DNA of 64,000 nucleotides from Helicobacteraceae bacterium (GTDB lineage: Bacteria; Campylobacterota; Campylobacteria; Campylobacterales; Helicobacteraceae): NCBI GenBank assembly GCA_900766555.1, contig CAAFVR010000024.1, positions 1 to 64,000 on the forward strand, read 5' to 3'. Position 1 is the stretch's first letter. Every line of letters begins with the position of its first letter. The translations under genes and the position numbers were made by a program. The notes under the pieces were generated by a model, which was not told the DNA's origin, did no database searches, and saw nothing but the letters and a program-made list of their open reading frames with translations. Positions 35,008 through 43,990 of this stretch are shown piece after piece.

Positions 35008-36023
35008 TACAGTACCTCCAGATCCGCTGAGATCGCACCACTTTGTTTTAGCGCCTGTATTATTGAAACCATACTTTTTGAGCTAACGCCCATTTTTTGT
35101 AGCGCTTTTACCACGCTTGCCACGGATGTATTTTTGCCATTGCTTGATACTAAATTCAAATCTTTATCATAAAAAGCTTCATCATCTAACTTTTGACTTA
35201 GCTTTTCATCCAAGAAATTTGGCGTTATTTTTAAGCTCAAATCCCCGCTAGATAGCGCAATTGGTGCCACAGCTATATTTACGCCCGATACTATTGTCCC
35301 GCTTTTTTCATCAATTATTATTTTTTCTCGACTCGAATAATTAACATCTAATTCTTGCACAAGCGCTAGAAATTCAACTGAGCTTAGATTTTTTGGCCTA
35401 ATTACTTTTATCGTTCTTGGATCCACCGCTTTTGCTGTATTTTGACCAAAAGTTTGATTCAAAATACCTTGCACTTTTATGGCATTTTGAAAATTCGTTT
35501 GCTTCAAACTTAATGTTAAACCGTTTGCATTTGCTATATCAAATGGCACTTCTTTCTCCACAATTGCACCATTTATAATCGTGCCAGTTAGCGCATTTGT
35601 GCGGCCTCCTAAACTCACAGCACCTTGAGCTATCGCATAAATACTGCCATCTACAGCGCTAAGTGGCGTTAGCACGAGAGTGCCGCCCTCGATACTTTGC
35701 GCATCCCCAATTGATGAAATTTGTATATCTAGCTTATCGCCCTGTCTTGCAAATGGCGGTAGATCCGTTGTGATCATGACTGCAGCCACATTTTTGGACT
35801 TAATGTCATTTGGATCTACTTTAATATTCATCGATTCAAGCATATTTGCAACAGATTGCATCGTGAATTTCGAACTCGTTTTATCGCCCGTGCCATTTAA
35901 TCCTATCACGAGCCCATAGCCTATTAATTGGTTACTTCTGACGCCTACAATATTTGCAATATCGCCAATTTTCTGAGCAAACAAGACTCCAAAAAACATA
36001 AAACCTAGCAATAAATTTCGCAT
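35007..36023 (-). CDS. flgI: Flagellar P-ring protein FlgI
   Basis: FlgI forms the periplasmic P ring around the flagellar rod. It has a signal peptide ending VLFA/QKIGDIANI, then GVRSNQLIGYGLVIGLNGTGD, TDLPPFARQGDKLDI and LVLTPLSAVDG, all strongly conserved. I start at the ATG at 36023 (338 residues), where GGATTAGAT precedes it; a GTG ten codons upstream (36053) would add MKCKCKIGLD before the signal peptide. It is the first gene of the flgI-to-hemC run. Confidence 0.94.
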   Translation of the reverse strand: MRNLLLGFMFFGVLFAQKIGDIANIVGVRSNQLIGYGLVIGLNGTGDKTSSKFTMQSVANMLESMNIKVDPNDIKSKNVAAVMITTDLPPFARQGDKLDIQISSIGDAQSIEGGTLVLTPLSAVDGSIYAIAQGAVSLGGRTNALTGTIINGAIVEKEVPFDIANANGLTLSLKQTNFQNAIKVQGILNQTFGQNTAKAVDPRTIKVIRPKNLSSVEFLALVQELDVNYSSREKIIIDEKSGTIVSGVNIAVAPIALSSGDLSLKITPNFLDEKLSQKLDDEAFYDKDLNLVSSNGKNTSVASVVKALQKMGVSSKSMVSIIQALKQSGAISADLEVL

Positions 36024-36093
36024 ATCTAATCCAATTTTGCATTTGCATTTCACATTTTAAAGCAATATGCATTCCAAAATTAATTTGCTATTT

Positions 36094-36102
36094 TGCTATA
36101 AT
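36094..36102 (+). promoter_or_regulatory. Extended -10 promoter of tRNA-Pro
   Basis: TGCTATAAT lies 12 bases before the tRNA 5' end, the expected spacing for transcription starting just upstream of the mature tRNA. It is identical to the box at 14037-14045. Confidence 0.7.
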
Positions 36103-36113
36103 GCAGCCCAAGT

Positions 36114-36190
36114 CGGAGTATGGCGCAGCCTGATAGCGCGCATCCTTGGGGTGGGTGAGGTCGTCGGTTTGAATCCGGCTACTCCGACCA
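36114..36190 (+). tRNA. tRNA-Pro (anticodon GGG)
   Basis: The 77-base sequence folds as a cloverleaf. Acceptor CGGAGTA pairs perfectly with TACTCCG, the D stem is GCGC/GCGC, and anticodon stem CATCC/GGGTG closes the loop TTGGGGT, whose positions 34-36 are GGG. The T loop reads TTTGAATC. CCA is encoded at 36188-36190. It lies in the gap between flgI and oppF, on the opposite strand to both. Confidence 0.93.
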
Positions 36191-36206
36191 TCAATAAATA
36201 AATAAA

Positions 36207-37187
36207 TTAATTCGGATAAAAGCAGGCGAATTTATGACTGTCTGTTAGATTCACAAGAGATGGCGCATTGTCTTGACAGCTCTGTTTTGCTTTTGGACAT
36301 CGCGTATGAAAAGTACAACCTTTTGGCGGATTTATCGGACTTGGCAAATCGCCCTCAAGCAAATTTATAGCTCTATTTTTTTGAATCATCGGATCTGGTA
36401 TTGGTACAGCATCAAAAAGCGCCTTTGTATACGGATGCGCTGGAGCATCATAAATACTATCTGTATTTGCAACCTCAACGGCATTACCAAGATACATTAC
36501 AAGCACATTATCAGACATATATTTCACAATTGATAAATCATGCGCTATAAAAATTAAGCTTTGATTTTCTTCTTTTTGTATATCTTTTAGCAAATTTACA
36601 ATCTGACTTTGGATTGAGACATCAAGCGCTGAAACTGGCTCATCACATATTATTAGTTTGGGCTGTATTATCAATGCGCGCGCGATGCCAACACGCTGGG
36701 CTTGCCCGCCGCTTAGCTCATGCGGATAACGATTTATTTGACTCTCAAGCAAGCCTACTTTTTTAATCGTCTCTAATATCCTATCGCGCTTTTGCTTTTT
36801 ACTAAGGTTTGGAAAATGTATTCTAAGCGGTTCTTCTAGGATAGATCCGATGTTTTGGCGCGGATTTAGCGAAGCTAGCGGATCTTGGAAAATCATTTGG
36901 ATTTCTTTGCGCAAAAGCAGCGGACTTTTATGTACTCTAAAATCTTTGGCTAAATCCTGCCCTTCATAAATTATTTCGCCCTCAATTTGCGGATTCAGCC
37001 CAAGTAGCGCTCTTGCAAGAGTCGATTTGCCACAACCTGATTCGCCAACGACCCCTAATACCTGACCGCGTTTTAGTTCAAAACTTATAGAATTTACAGC
37101 GCGCATTCTTGGTGCTTTTTTAAATAAGCTTTCTTTTTTTAAACTATGATATACGCTTAAATTTTTGACCTCAAGTAATGTGCTCAT
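36207..37187 (-). CDS. oppF: Oligopeptide ABC transporter ATP-binding protein OppF
   Basis: One of the two ATPases that drive oligopeptide import. The 326-residue protein has Walker A GESGCGKS, the signature LSGGQAQR, Walker B LIICDEPVSALD, and the C-terminal Opp/Dpp extension with GCTFHTRCP and two further Cys. This tail holds an iron-sulfur or metal site in some members. It follows oppD by one base and ends the oppABCDF operon. Confidence 0.92.
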   Translation of the reverse strand: MSTLLEVKNLSVYHSLKKESLFKKAPRMRAVNSISFELKRGQVLGVVGESGCGKSTLARALLGLNPQIEGEIIYEGQDLAKDFRVHKSPLLLRKEIQMIFQDPLASLNPRQNIGSILEEPLRIHFPNLSKKQKRDRILETIKKVGLLESQINRYPHELSGGQAQRVGIARALIIQPKLIICDEPVSALDVSIQSQIVNLLKDIQKEENQSLIFIAHDLSIVKYMSDNVLVMYLGNAVEVANTDSIYDAPAHPYTKALFDAVPIPDPMIQKNRAINLLEGDLPSPINPPKGCTFHTRCPKAKQSCQDNAPSLVNLTDSHKFACFYPN

Positions 37188-37188
37188 G

Positions 37189-38166
37189 CTATGCCTTTAA
37201 TAAGCTAAGTGGCGCTAAACAGGCGCGCTTGCGCATTGCGCCATCAATTTCTAACTGCTCAATTTTTGGCATTTCTTTACATGTAGCTTTGGCTATTTTG
37301 CATCGCGGACCAAAAGGGCAACCATCTGGCAAATGCGCTAGATCTGGAGGATTGCCGGCAATTAAGCTCAATTTTTCAGCCTTCAAATTCAAATGCGGCA
37401 TCGTCTCAAGCAATGCTTTTGTATATGGATGAGTTGGATTTCTAAAAAGTGAATTAACCTCGCCTTGCTCCATCAATTGCCCAGCATACATAACTAGTAC
37501 TTCATCGCAACTTCCAGCAATAACGCCCAAATCATGGCTTATTAAAATCATAGCCATGCCAAATTCGCTCTGCAAATCTTTTAGCAATTTTAATATTTGA
37601 GCTTGGATTGTCACATCAAGCGCAGTTGTAGGTTCATCACAAATTAAAAGTTTCGGCTTGCATAAAAGCGCCATCGCTATCATTACGCGCTGTCTCATCC
37701 CGCCAGATAATTGATGCGGATATACGCTCATGCGCTTTTTGGCCTCAGGTATTTTAAGCGCCTCTAGCATATCAAGTGTTCTTTTATATGCGTCGCGCTC
37801 GCTTATATTTTCATGACGCTTTAGCACTTCTATTAATTGTTTGTCAATTTTGATATATGGATTTAGCGAAGTCATCGGATCTTGAAAAACAATTGATATA
37901 TCATTAAATGAAATATCGCTAAATGCACTAGCGCTCATATTTAATATATCTTTACCAAGAAAATTGACATTGCCGCTTACGCTTGCATTTTTAGCCAATA
38001 AATGCATGATCGCAAATACGCTCTGACTTTTGCCAGATCCGCTTTCGCCAACGATACCAAGTGTCTTGCCCAGATCTAGTTGAAAGCTAAGGTTATTAAC
38101 GGCTGTGATATTTCCAAGTTGCGTTTTAAAAGAGACATGCAAATCTCTAACTTCAAGTAGCGCCAT
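37189..38166 (-). CDS. oppD: Oligopeptide ABC transporter ATP-binding protein OppD
   Basis: The partner ATPase of OppF, 325 residues. Walker A is GESGSGKS, the signature is LSGGMRQR, and Walker B is LLICDEPTTALD. The C-terminal extension has GCPFGPRCKIA and CKEMP, which is typical of the family. It overlaps oppC by one base. Confidence 0.92.
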   Translation of the reverse strand: MALLEVRDLHVSFKTQLGNITAVNNLSFQLDLGKTLGIVGESGSGKSQSVFAIMHLLAKNASVSGNVNFLGKDILNMSASAFSDISFNDISIVFQDPMTSLNPYIKIDKQLIEVLKRHENISERDAYKRTLDMLEALKIPEAKKRMSVYPHQLSGGMRQRVMIAMALLCKPKLLICDEPTTALDVTIQAQILKLLKDLQSEFGMAMILISHDLGVIAGSCDEVLVMYAGQLMEQGEVNSLFRNPTHPYTKALLETMPHLNLKAEKLSLIAGNPPDLAHLPDGCPFGPRCKIAKATCKEMPKIEQLEIDGAMRKRACLAPLSLLKA

Positions 38167-39125
38167 TATCTGTTATCCTTCGGATCTAGCGCATCCCTTA
38201 AGCCATCTCCAATAAAGTTAAAGCAAAATAGCGTAATCACCAAAAATGCAGCCGGAAAGCCCAATATCCAGGGCGTTTCTTCCATGCTAACTACACCATC
38301 ATTTAATAATGATCCCCAAGAACTTATCGGTTCTTGTACGCCAAGCCCCAAAAAGCTTAAAAATGATTCAAATAAAATCATGCCGGGCACAAGCAAGCTC
38401 GCATAAACCATGACAACGCCAAGCAAATTTGGGATAATGTGATCTTTTATAATAGATCTAGTTGATACGCCACAAACTAAAGCTGCTTCTATAAATTCCT
38501 TTTTTTTCAAACTTAGCGTTTGTCCGCGCACGATCCTTGCCATATTAAGCCAGCTCACCGCGCCAATAGCTATAAATATTAAAATTAAATTCTGACCAAA
38601 AAATGTGACAAGTAAAATCACAAAAAACATAAAAGGCATAGAGCCTAATATTTCAACAATACGCATCATGACATTATCAACATAGCCGCCCAAATACCCC
38701 GAGATAGATCCGTAAAATACGCCAATAAAAACAGCCATCGCAGCGCCAGAAATACCAACTAAAAGTGATATCCGCCCGCCAAGTGCCACGCGCACAAATA
38801 AATCTCTGCCAGTAGAATCTGTGCCAAAATAATGTCCATTTGCAAAGCTCGGCGCCCCGATTGTGTAATCCCAATCTGTTTCATCAAAAGTATATTGCGA
38901 AATATAGGGCCCAAAAAGTGAAAAAAGCACAACAATAATAAGCAGCGATATCGAAATAAGCGCAGCTTTATTTTTCAAAAAACGCTTCATCGCACTTGCC
39001 CAAAGCGAGCTAGATTTCACATTCAAACCGAGGTCTAGATCCGGATAGGAAGCGCCCTTTAGCCAGGTTTGGGCTTCTAGATCTAGGAAATTTTGGAGAT
39101 TTTTAACTAATTTTGACTCTACCAT
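38166..39125 (-). CDS. oppC: Oligopeptide ABC transporter permease OppC
   Basis: An inner-membrane protein of 319 residues with a long N-terminal cytoplasmic stretch, one early membrane helix, and the binding-protein-dependent transport domain (FGTDSTGRDLFVRVALGG, then the EAALVCGVSTRSIIKDHIIPN coupling region). SWGSLLNDG near the C-terminus is typical of OppC/DppC. It lies seven bases after oppB. Confidence 0.92.
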   Translation of the reverse strand: MVESKLVKNLQNFLDLEAQTWLKGASYPDLDLGLNVKSSSLWASAMKRFLKNKAALISISLLIIVVLFSLFGPYISQYTFDETDWDYTIGAPSFANGHYFGTDSTGRDLFVRVALGGRISLLVGISGAAMAVFIGVFYGSISGYLGGYVDNVMMRIVEILGSMPFMFFVILLVTFFGQNLILIFIAIGAVSWLNMARIVRGQTLSLKKKEFIEAALVCGVSTRSIIKDHIIPNLLGVVMVYASLLVPGMILFESFLSFLGLGVQEPISSWGSLLNDGVVSMEETPWILGFPAAFLVITLFCFNFIGDGLRDALDPKDNR

Positions 39126-39132
39126 ATTTGTC

Positions 39133-40056
39133 TTACTTGGTGCTGATTTTTGGATCTAATATTGTGTAGATAATATCTACGATTGTATTAAATGCGATAG
39201 CTAGCGCGCCGACTAATATTGTTAGACTAAGTACTAGTGAATAATCGCGATTTAATGCGCCATTTACAAAAAGTTGGCCAATTCCTGGGATGCCAAAAAC
39301 TGTTTCAATAACCACAGATCCGGTGATTATGCCAACAAATGCCGGCCCAAGGTAGCTTACAACTGGGATTAAAGATGGCTTTAGGGCATGATGAATTATT
39401 ATATATTTCATATTAAGCCCCTTTGCTTTAGCTGTACGAATAAAACTAGCATTTAATACTTCAATCATCGATGAGCGCGTAAGTCGCGCGATACTAGCGA
39501 TATAGCCAATACCCAATGTGATAACTGGAAGTATCATAAATTTGAGCCCGCCATCATTATAACCCCCACTTGGAAGCCACTTTAAAAATATTGCAAAAAT
39601 TAATACAGATAATGGCGCTAAAATAAAGCTCGGCACGACAACGCCTACCATCGCAAAAGTCATGATCACATAATCAATCCAAGTATTTTGCTTAATAGCT
39701 GCAACAATACCTATGCCTATGCCGATAAAAACTACGATTGCAAAAGCTATAACGCCAATTTTTACTGAAATTGGGAAGCTTTGAGCTATGAGTTGATTTA
39801 CACTAATGTCTTTATAAACAAAGCTTGGGCCAAAATCCCATTGCAAAAGACCATATAAATAATTTAAATATTGTATAAAAACTGGCTTATCAAGGCCGTA
39901 TTTTGCATTAATATTTGCCATTACTTCTGGAGGGTATACCTTATCACTCGAAAATGGATTACCCGGCGCTACATGCATTAGAAAAAAGCTAATTGTAATT
40001 AGCACAAGTAATGTCGGTATAGCCTGTAATATCCTAGAAGCAATTAGCCTAAACAT
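39133..40056 (-). CDS. oppB: Oligopeptide ABC transporter permease OppB
   Basis: An inner-membrane protein of 307 residues with about six helices. It has the N-terminal RILQAIPTLLVLITISFFL, HVAPGNPF, and the coupling segment FIRTAKAKGLNMKYII followed by HALKPSLIPV. I start at the ATG at 40056, which shares a base with the oppA stop (TGATG); a TTG one codon upstream is less likely. Confidence 0.92.
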   Translation of the reverse strand: MFRLIASRILQAIPTLLVLITISFFLMHVAPGNPFSSDKVYPPEVMANINAKYGLDKPVFIQYLNYLYGLLQWDFGPSFVYKDISVNQLIAQSFPISVKIGVIAFAIVVFIGIGIGIVAAIKQNTWIDYVIMTFAMVGVVVPSFILAPLSVLIFAIFLKWLPSGGYNDGGLKFMILPVITLGIGYIASIARLTRSSMIEVLNASFIRTAKAKGLNMKYIIIHHALKPSLIPVVSYLGPAFVGIITGSVVIETVFGIPGIGQLFVNGALNRDYSLVLSLTILVGALAIAFNTIVDIIYTILDPKISTK

Positions 40057-41672
40057 CAATGCTCCAAGATATATATATCTTTAAAGTAGTACAATCCATT
40101 TTTATTTGGCACATAACCTCGTACATATGGCTTAATCAAAGGTCGCCCAGCATAAAAATACACAGGCACAAGTGGCACATCTTCATTTAGCTTATCTTCA
40201 GCTTTGGCATAAAATTGGGCTCTTTCTTTTGCTGTTTTTGCCTTGTACGCATTATCAATTTGAGCATCATATTCTTTATTTTTATAGCCAAAATCATTTG
40301 TTGAATCATCACTTCTTAAGATATTCAAAAAGCTGCTTGCATCATCATAATCTGCACACCAACCAGCGCGTGATATCTCATATTTCAAAGCTCGTTTTGT
40401 CTCCAAAAATGTTTTCCATTCTTGATTTTCAAGCTTGATATCTACAAGACCGCCCAAATTCTTTTTCCAAATTGACGTAGCTGCAATGGCAATTTTTTTA
40501 TGCCCTTCGCTTGTGTTATATAGCAATGTCGCTTTTAATGGCTTACTTTTGCTATATCCGGCATCTTGGAGCAATTTTATAGCTTGAGCATTTCTATCTT
40601 TTAAGCTTAGCTTTGCCCATTGCGGATCTTTGGTCTCCTCAGCTCCGTTAATTATCCTTGGCGCAAATGTATACGCTGGTAATACGCTAACGCGAAGCAC
40701 TTTATCTGCGATAATGTCGCGATCTAGCGAAATATCAAGCGCTTTTCTCACATTTTCATTATCAAATGGAGCCGCAGATGTATTAAATTGATAATAATAT
40801 GTGCAAAGACTTGGCGTTAGCTTGAACATTTCTTTAGCATATTCGCGCTTAACTTTGTCATAAAGCTCAGATGGATAGCCAGATACCATTAATTCGCCCG
40901 CGCGATAGCGTGATAACGCCGTGGCTTCTTGCGGAACTTGCAGCATTACAACTTTATCTAGAATGATATTTTTATCATCCCAATAATTATGATTTCGCTT
41001 TAGTACGATTTTTTCATTAATTGTATTTGACTCAATTGTAAATGGCCCATTTACAACGATATTTTCGGGTCTAGTCCATTGATCGCCGTATTTTTCAATC
41101 ACTTTTTTAGGTACGGGTGACAAAACGCGATAACCCAAAATTACATCCGCAAAACTTACTGGTTCATTCAAATATACTTGCAATGTATTATCATCAAGAG
41201 CTTTTACGCCAAGTTCGCTTGGAGGCAATTTGCCAGCTACGATTTCTTGGACATTTTTAACCTTTGCATAATCTAAAAATGTGCCATAAGTTGCCGCAGT
41301 CTTCGGATCTACGAGCCTTTGCCACGCATATACAAAATCATGAGCTGTTAGCTTATCTCCATTTGACCACTTTGTATCGCGCAAATGAAATGTCCAAGTT
41401 TTTAGATCTTTACTGACATCCCAACTTTTAGCAACGCCTGGAATTGGCTTGCCATTGTCGTCGTAATTTATTAATGTCTCAAAAATTTGCGTTATGACAT
41501 GACCGCCCGCAGACCCAGAATTTAACTGCGGATCTATCGAGCCTGGCGCCGCTCCCATGTTGTATATAAATGTCTGATCTTTGGCTAGCTTTTCACCAGA
41601 TTTTGGCGTAACCGCAAAAGCATTGGTTAAAAGTAGCGCACTAAGAGCTGCACTAAACTGTAATTTGGTCAT
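40056..41672 (-). CDS. oppA: Oligopeptide-binding protein OppA
   Basis: A periplasmic binding protein of 538 residues with a signal peptide ending NAFA/VTPKSG. Many segments match E. coli OppA or MppA as I remember them: TWTFHLRDTKWSNGDKLTAHDFVYAWQ, LGVKALDDNTLQVYL, LCTYYYQFNT, NQEWKTFLETK and SRAGWCADY. That supports oligopeptide rather than dipeptide or nickel binding. AAAGGAC precedes the ATG. A 235-base gap upstream (41673-41907) should hold the operon promoter, but I see no strong box. Confidence 0.92.
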   Translation of the reverse strand: MTKLQFSAALSALLLTNAFAVTPKSGEKLAKDQTFIYNMGAAPGSIDPQLNSGSAGGHVITQIFETLINYDDNGKPIPGVAKSWDVSKDLKTWTFHLRDTKWSNGDKLTAHDFVYAWQRLVDPKTAATYGTFLDYAKVKNVQEIVAGKLPPSELGVKALDDNTLQVYLNEPVSFADVILGYRVLSPVPKKVIEKYGDQWTRPENIVVNGPFTIESNTINEKIVLKRNHNYWDDKNIILDKVVMLQVPQEATALSRYRAGELMVSGYPSELYDKVKREYAKEMFKLTPSLCTYYYQFNTSAAPFDNENVRKALDISLDRDIIADKVLRVSVLPAYTFAPRIINGAEETKDPQWAKLSLKDRNAQAIKLLQDAGYSKSKPLKATLLYNTSEGHKKIAIAATSIWKKNLGGLVDIKLENQEWKTFLETKRALKYEISRAGWCADYDDASSFLNILRSDDSTNDFGYKNKEYDAQIDNAYKAKTAKERAQFYAKAEDKLNEDVPLVPVYFYAGRPLIKPYVRGYVPNKNGLYYFKDIYILEH

Positions 41673-41907
41673 AAATGTCCTTTATTTTGTAGCAAAAGTA
41701 TAACAGCAGGATTTTTTTATCTATCAAAAAGTAAATAAAAGTTAAACAATTTTAGCATAAATGTAACTTTATGAAACAAATTTGCTCAATTTTTATGATT
41801 TTTTTAGAAAATGACAGATTGTTATTTGAAAAAATGTTTGACTCTTAGAATTCTTTGCTCACACCCCCCTCGCATATGGAGTTGATGGAATTGCTAGATC
41901 CGATTGA

Positions 41908-43113
41908 CTAGCGCAAACCGTAATTTTCAACGATAAAATCAATATCTTTATCGCCGCGGCCACTTAGATTTATAAGTATTTTTTGACCCTTTAGATCCGG
42001 TGCAATTTTGAGCGCATAAGCTAGCGCATGGCTAGATTCAATAGCTGGGATTATCCCCTCATTTTTGCTTAGCTCAAAAAATGCATCAATTGTCTCTGCA
42101 TCATTAATTGCCGCCACTTCTGTGCGCCCAATCTCGCTTAAATATGCATGTTCTGGCCCAACGCTTGGATAATCAAGTCCACTTGCTATGCTATGCACCG
42201 GCGCTGGGGAACCAGAGCTATCTTTTAGCATTATGGAATTAAAGCCATGCATCACGCCCTCACTACCATAACTTAGCGTTGCGGCATGTTCGCCTAATTT
42301 TGTGCCCTTTCCAAGCGGTTCTACGCCAACTAATCTGACATCATCTTCAATAAATCCGCTAAAAATACCCATCGCATTGCTGCCGCCGCCAACGCAAGCT
42401 GTAACTATATCTGGCAATTCGCCTGTTAATTCTAAAAATTGTTCTCTAGCCTCAACCCCCACTACGGCTTGGAAATCTCGCACAATTTTTGGAAATGGAT
42501 GCGGCCCAACCACACTACCTATTGCATACATGCAATTTATCGGATCTAGCAAATATGCATTAAAGGCCGAATCCACCGCTTCTTTCAGCGTGCGCGCACC
42601 CTCTTTTACGCAAATCACTTTTGCGCCTAAGATCTGCATCCTAGTCACATTTGGATGCTCTTTTTGCATATCAACTTCACCCATATGTATTTCACATTCC
42701 AATCCAAAATACGCCGCTGCAGTAGCTAGCGCCACGCCATGCTGTCCAGCTCCCGTTTCTGCAATTAGCTTCTTTTTACCCATAAATTTTGCTAAAAGGC
42801 CCTCACCCATGCAATGATTTAGCTTATGTGCGCCGGTATGATTTAGATCTTCTCTTTTTAGATAAATGCCAGCTCCGCCGTATTTTTTGGTCAAATTTTT
42901 TGCAAAATAAATTGGTGTTGGGCGCCCTTGGAAATGCTTGCGTATAAAACGCAATTCTTGTATAAAACTTGCATTTTGCGCTATTAAATTATAGGCCTCA
43001 TTTATTTGCTTCATTTGCTCGGCTATTTCAGGCGGCACAAATGCCCCGCCAAATTTGCCAAAAAAGCCCTCTTTATTTGGGAATTGCTTTAAATATGATT
43101 TCTGCTTTTGCAT
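41908..43113 (-). CDS. trpB: Tryptophan synthase beta chain TrpB (stand-alone)
   Basis: TrpB condenses indole with serine using PLP. The 401-residue protein has LKREDLNHTGAHKLNH with the PLP Lys, AETGAGQHGVALA, the phosphate loop CVGGGSNAMG, and GVMHGFNSIMLKD. No trpA or other trp gene lies nearby. The N-terminus (KSYLKQFPNKEGFFGKFGGAF) and the KLNH variant suggest a type that differs from the trp-operon TrpB I recall from Campylobacter. It may recycle free indole or serve a trpA encoded elsewhere. Confidence 0.93.
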   Translation of the reverse strand: MQKQKSYLKQFPNKEGFFGKFGGAFVPPEIAEQMKQINEAYNLIAQNASFIQELRFIRKHFQGRPTPIYFAKNLTKKYGGAGIYLKREDLNHTGAHKLNHCMGEGLLAKFMGKKKLIAETGAGQHGVALATAAAYFGLECEIHMGEVDMQKEHPNVTRMQILGAKVICVKEGARTLKEAVDSAFNAYLLDPINCMYAIGSVVGPHPFPKIVRDFQAVVGVEAREQFLELTGELPDIVTACVGGGSNAMGIFSGFIEDDVRLVGVEPLGKGTKLGEHAATLSYGSEGVMHGFNSIMLKDSSGSPAPVHSIASGLDYPSVGPEHAYLSEIGRTEVAAINDAETIDAFFELSKNEGIIPAIESSHALAYALKIAPDLKGQKILINLSGRGDKDIDFIVENYGLR

Positions 43114-43268
43114 ATGTATCCTTCATTTATCTTTTATTTTCTGTATTTTTATTAGTAGCGATTTTTATTTTATTACGTGAGGATTATTATTTTGGTGCGC
43201 GAATGCACCAAGCAAAGCAGCAAAAAGTAGAGAAACAAAAAGGCGCAGCTAAAGCGTATTTAATTTGA
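43095..43268 (+). CDS. Possible small membrane protein (57 aa), uncertain
   Basis: An in-frame ATG at 43095 would give one hydrophobic helix (about residues 8-28) followed by a charged, Lys/Gln-rich tail ending GAAKAYLI. The tail looks more protein-like than chance. The start overlaps the trpB start on the other strand, there is no good Shine-Dalgarno, and the helix is encoded by a T-rich stretch that could mimic one. It may be nothing. Confidence 0.25.
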   Translation: MISAFAYVSFIYLLFSVFLLVAIFILLREDYYFGARMHQAKQQKVEKQKGAAKAYLI

Positions 43269-43348
43269 TAAATCACTCTCGCCCTTTCGTTCTTTTATTT
43301 TTATTTTTAATTATCTTAGCCTTTTATCAAAAAATACACAAGTACTTT

Positions 43349-43990
43349 TTAATACAAAATAGTCACCGTAGCCTTTGGGCCATGCACTCCAAAAACCGTT
43401 TTTAGTTCGATATCTGCAGTACGCGAAGGCCCCGCTATAAAAAATATATTAGTGGGTAAAGCGCCATCAGTGTCTTTTAAAAATTTTAGCGCCTCAAACA
43501 TATTACGATATATCTTTGTTTTATCAAGCAACATTATGCAAAATGGCGTAATTAAACTCGCAAGCCTAGGCGACTTTGGCGAACTTACAAAACCCATCGT
43601 GCCCAAATTTGCCACGCCACATCTAGCTTTAACAATCGCAGAATCGATGCTAAAAAGACTGCCTCGCATTTCCTCTACATCTTTGTCATATGGGATTATT
43701 TTAATCTCATCTTGTGGCAAATCATTAATATTAAATGGCAGATCTAGCGCGCATAAAAGCTCTTTTGCCCCCTGCTTTTTGAGCACAGATACCACATCTT
43801 TTGCCAAATTTGCTGGATCTGATATGACCACCTCAGCCATATTTGACTTTTGCAGCGCTATGTAATTTTCAAGCAAATTTTCATTATCAATATTTATGAC
43901 ATCTCTATATTCAGCGCCAAGATGCGAATTAAAATGCGCATTTGAATCTAGATTTTTTCTTATAGATGCCAATATGCTTTGTTTACTCAT
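43349..43990 (-). CDS. lutC: Lactate utilization protein LutC (LUD domain)
   Basis: The 213-residue LUD-domain protein has the GCGVANLGT-like segment ARCGVANLGTMGF and the C-terminal FIAGPSRTADIELKTVFGVHGPK, both typical of LutC/YkgG. With LutA and LutB it oxidises L-lactate to pyruvate. It overlaps lutB by eight bases and ends the operon. Confidence 0.92.
   Translation of the reverse strand: MSKQSILASIRKNLDSNAHFNSHLGAEYRDVINIDNENLLENYIALQKSNMAEVVISDPANLAKDVVSVLKKQGAKELLCALDLPFNINDLPQDEIKIIPYDKDVEEMRGSLFSIDSAIVKARCGVANLGTMGFVSSPKSPRLASLITPFCIMLLDKTKIYRNMFEALKFLKDTDGALPTNIFFIAGPSRTADIELKTVFGVHGPKATVTILY

Noticed and set aside
41861..41867. C-rich tract (C6) in the gap upstream of oppA
   Set aside because: Short, outside any gene and too far from a visible promoter to argue for phase variation.
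41891..41910. Possible hairpin GCTAG...CTAGC at the end of trpB as a terminator
   Set aside because: The stem is only five base pairs with a ten-base loop and no T-run follows on the transcript strand; it is better seen as one copy of the dispersed GATC motif.
42302..42817. 171-codon frame antisense to trpB
   Set aside because: TrpB motifs are intact on the other strand; the frame reads as low-complexity antisense.
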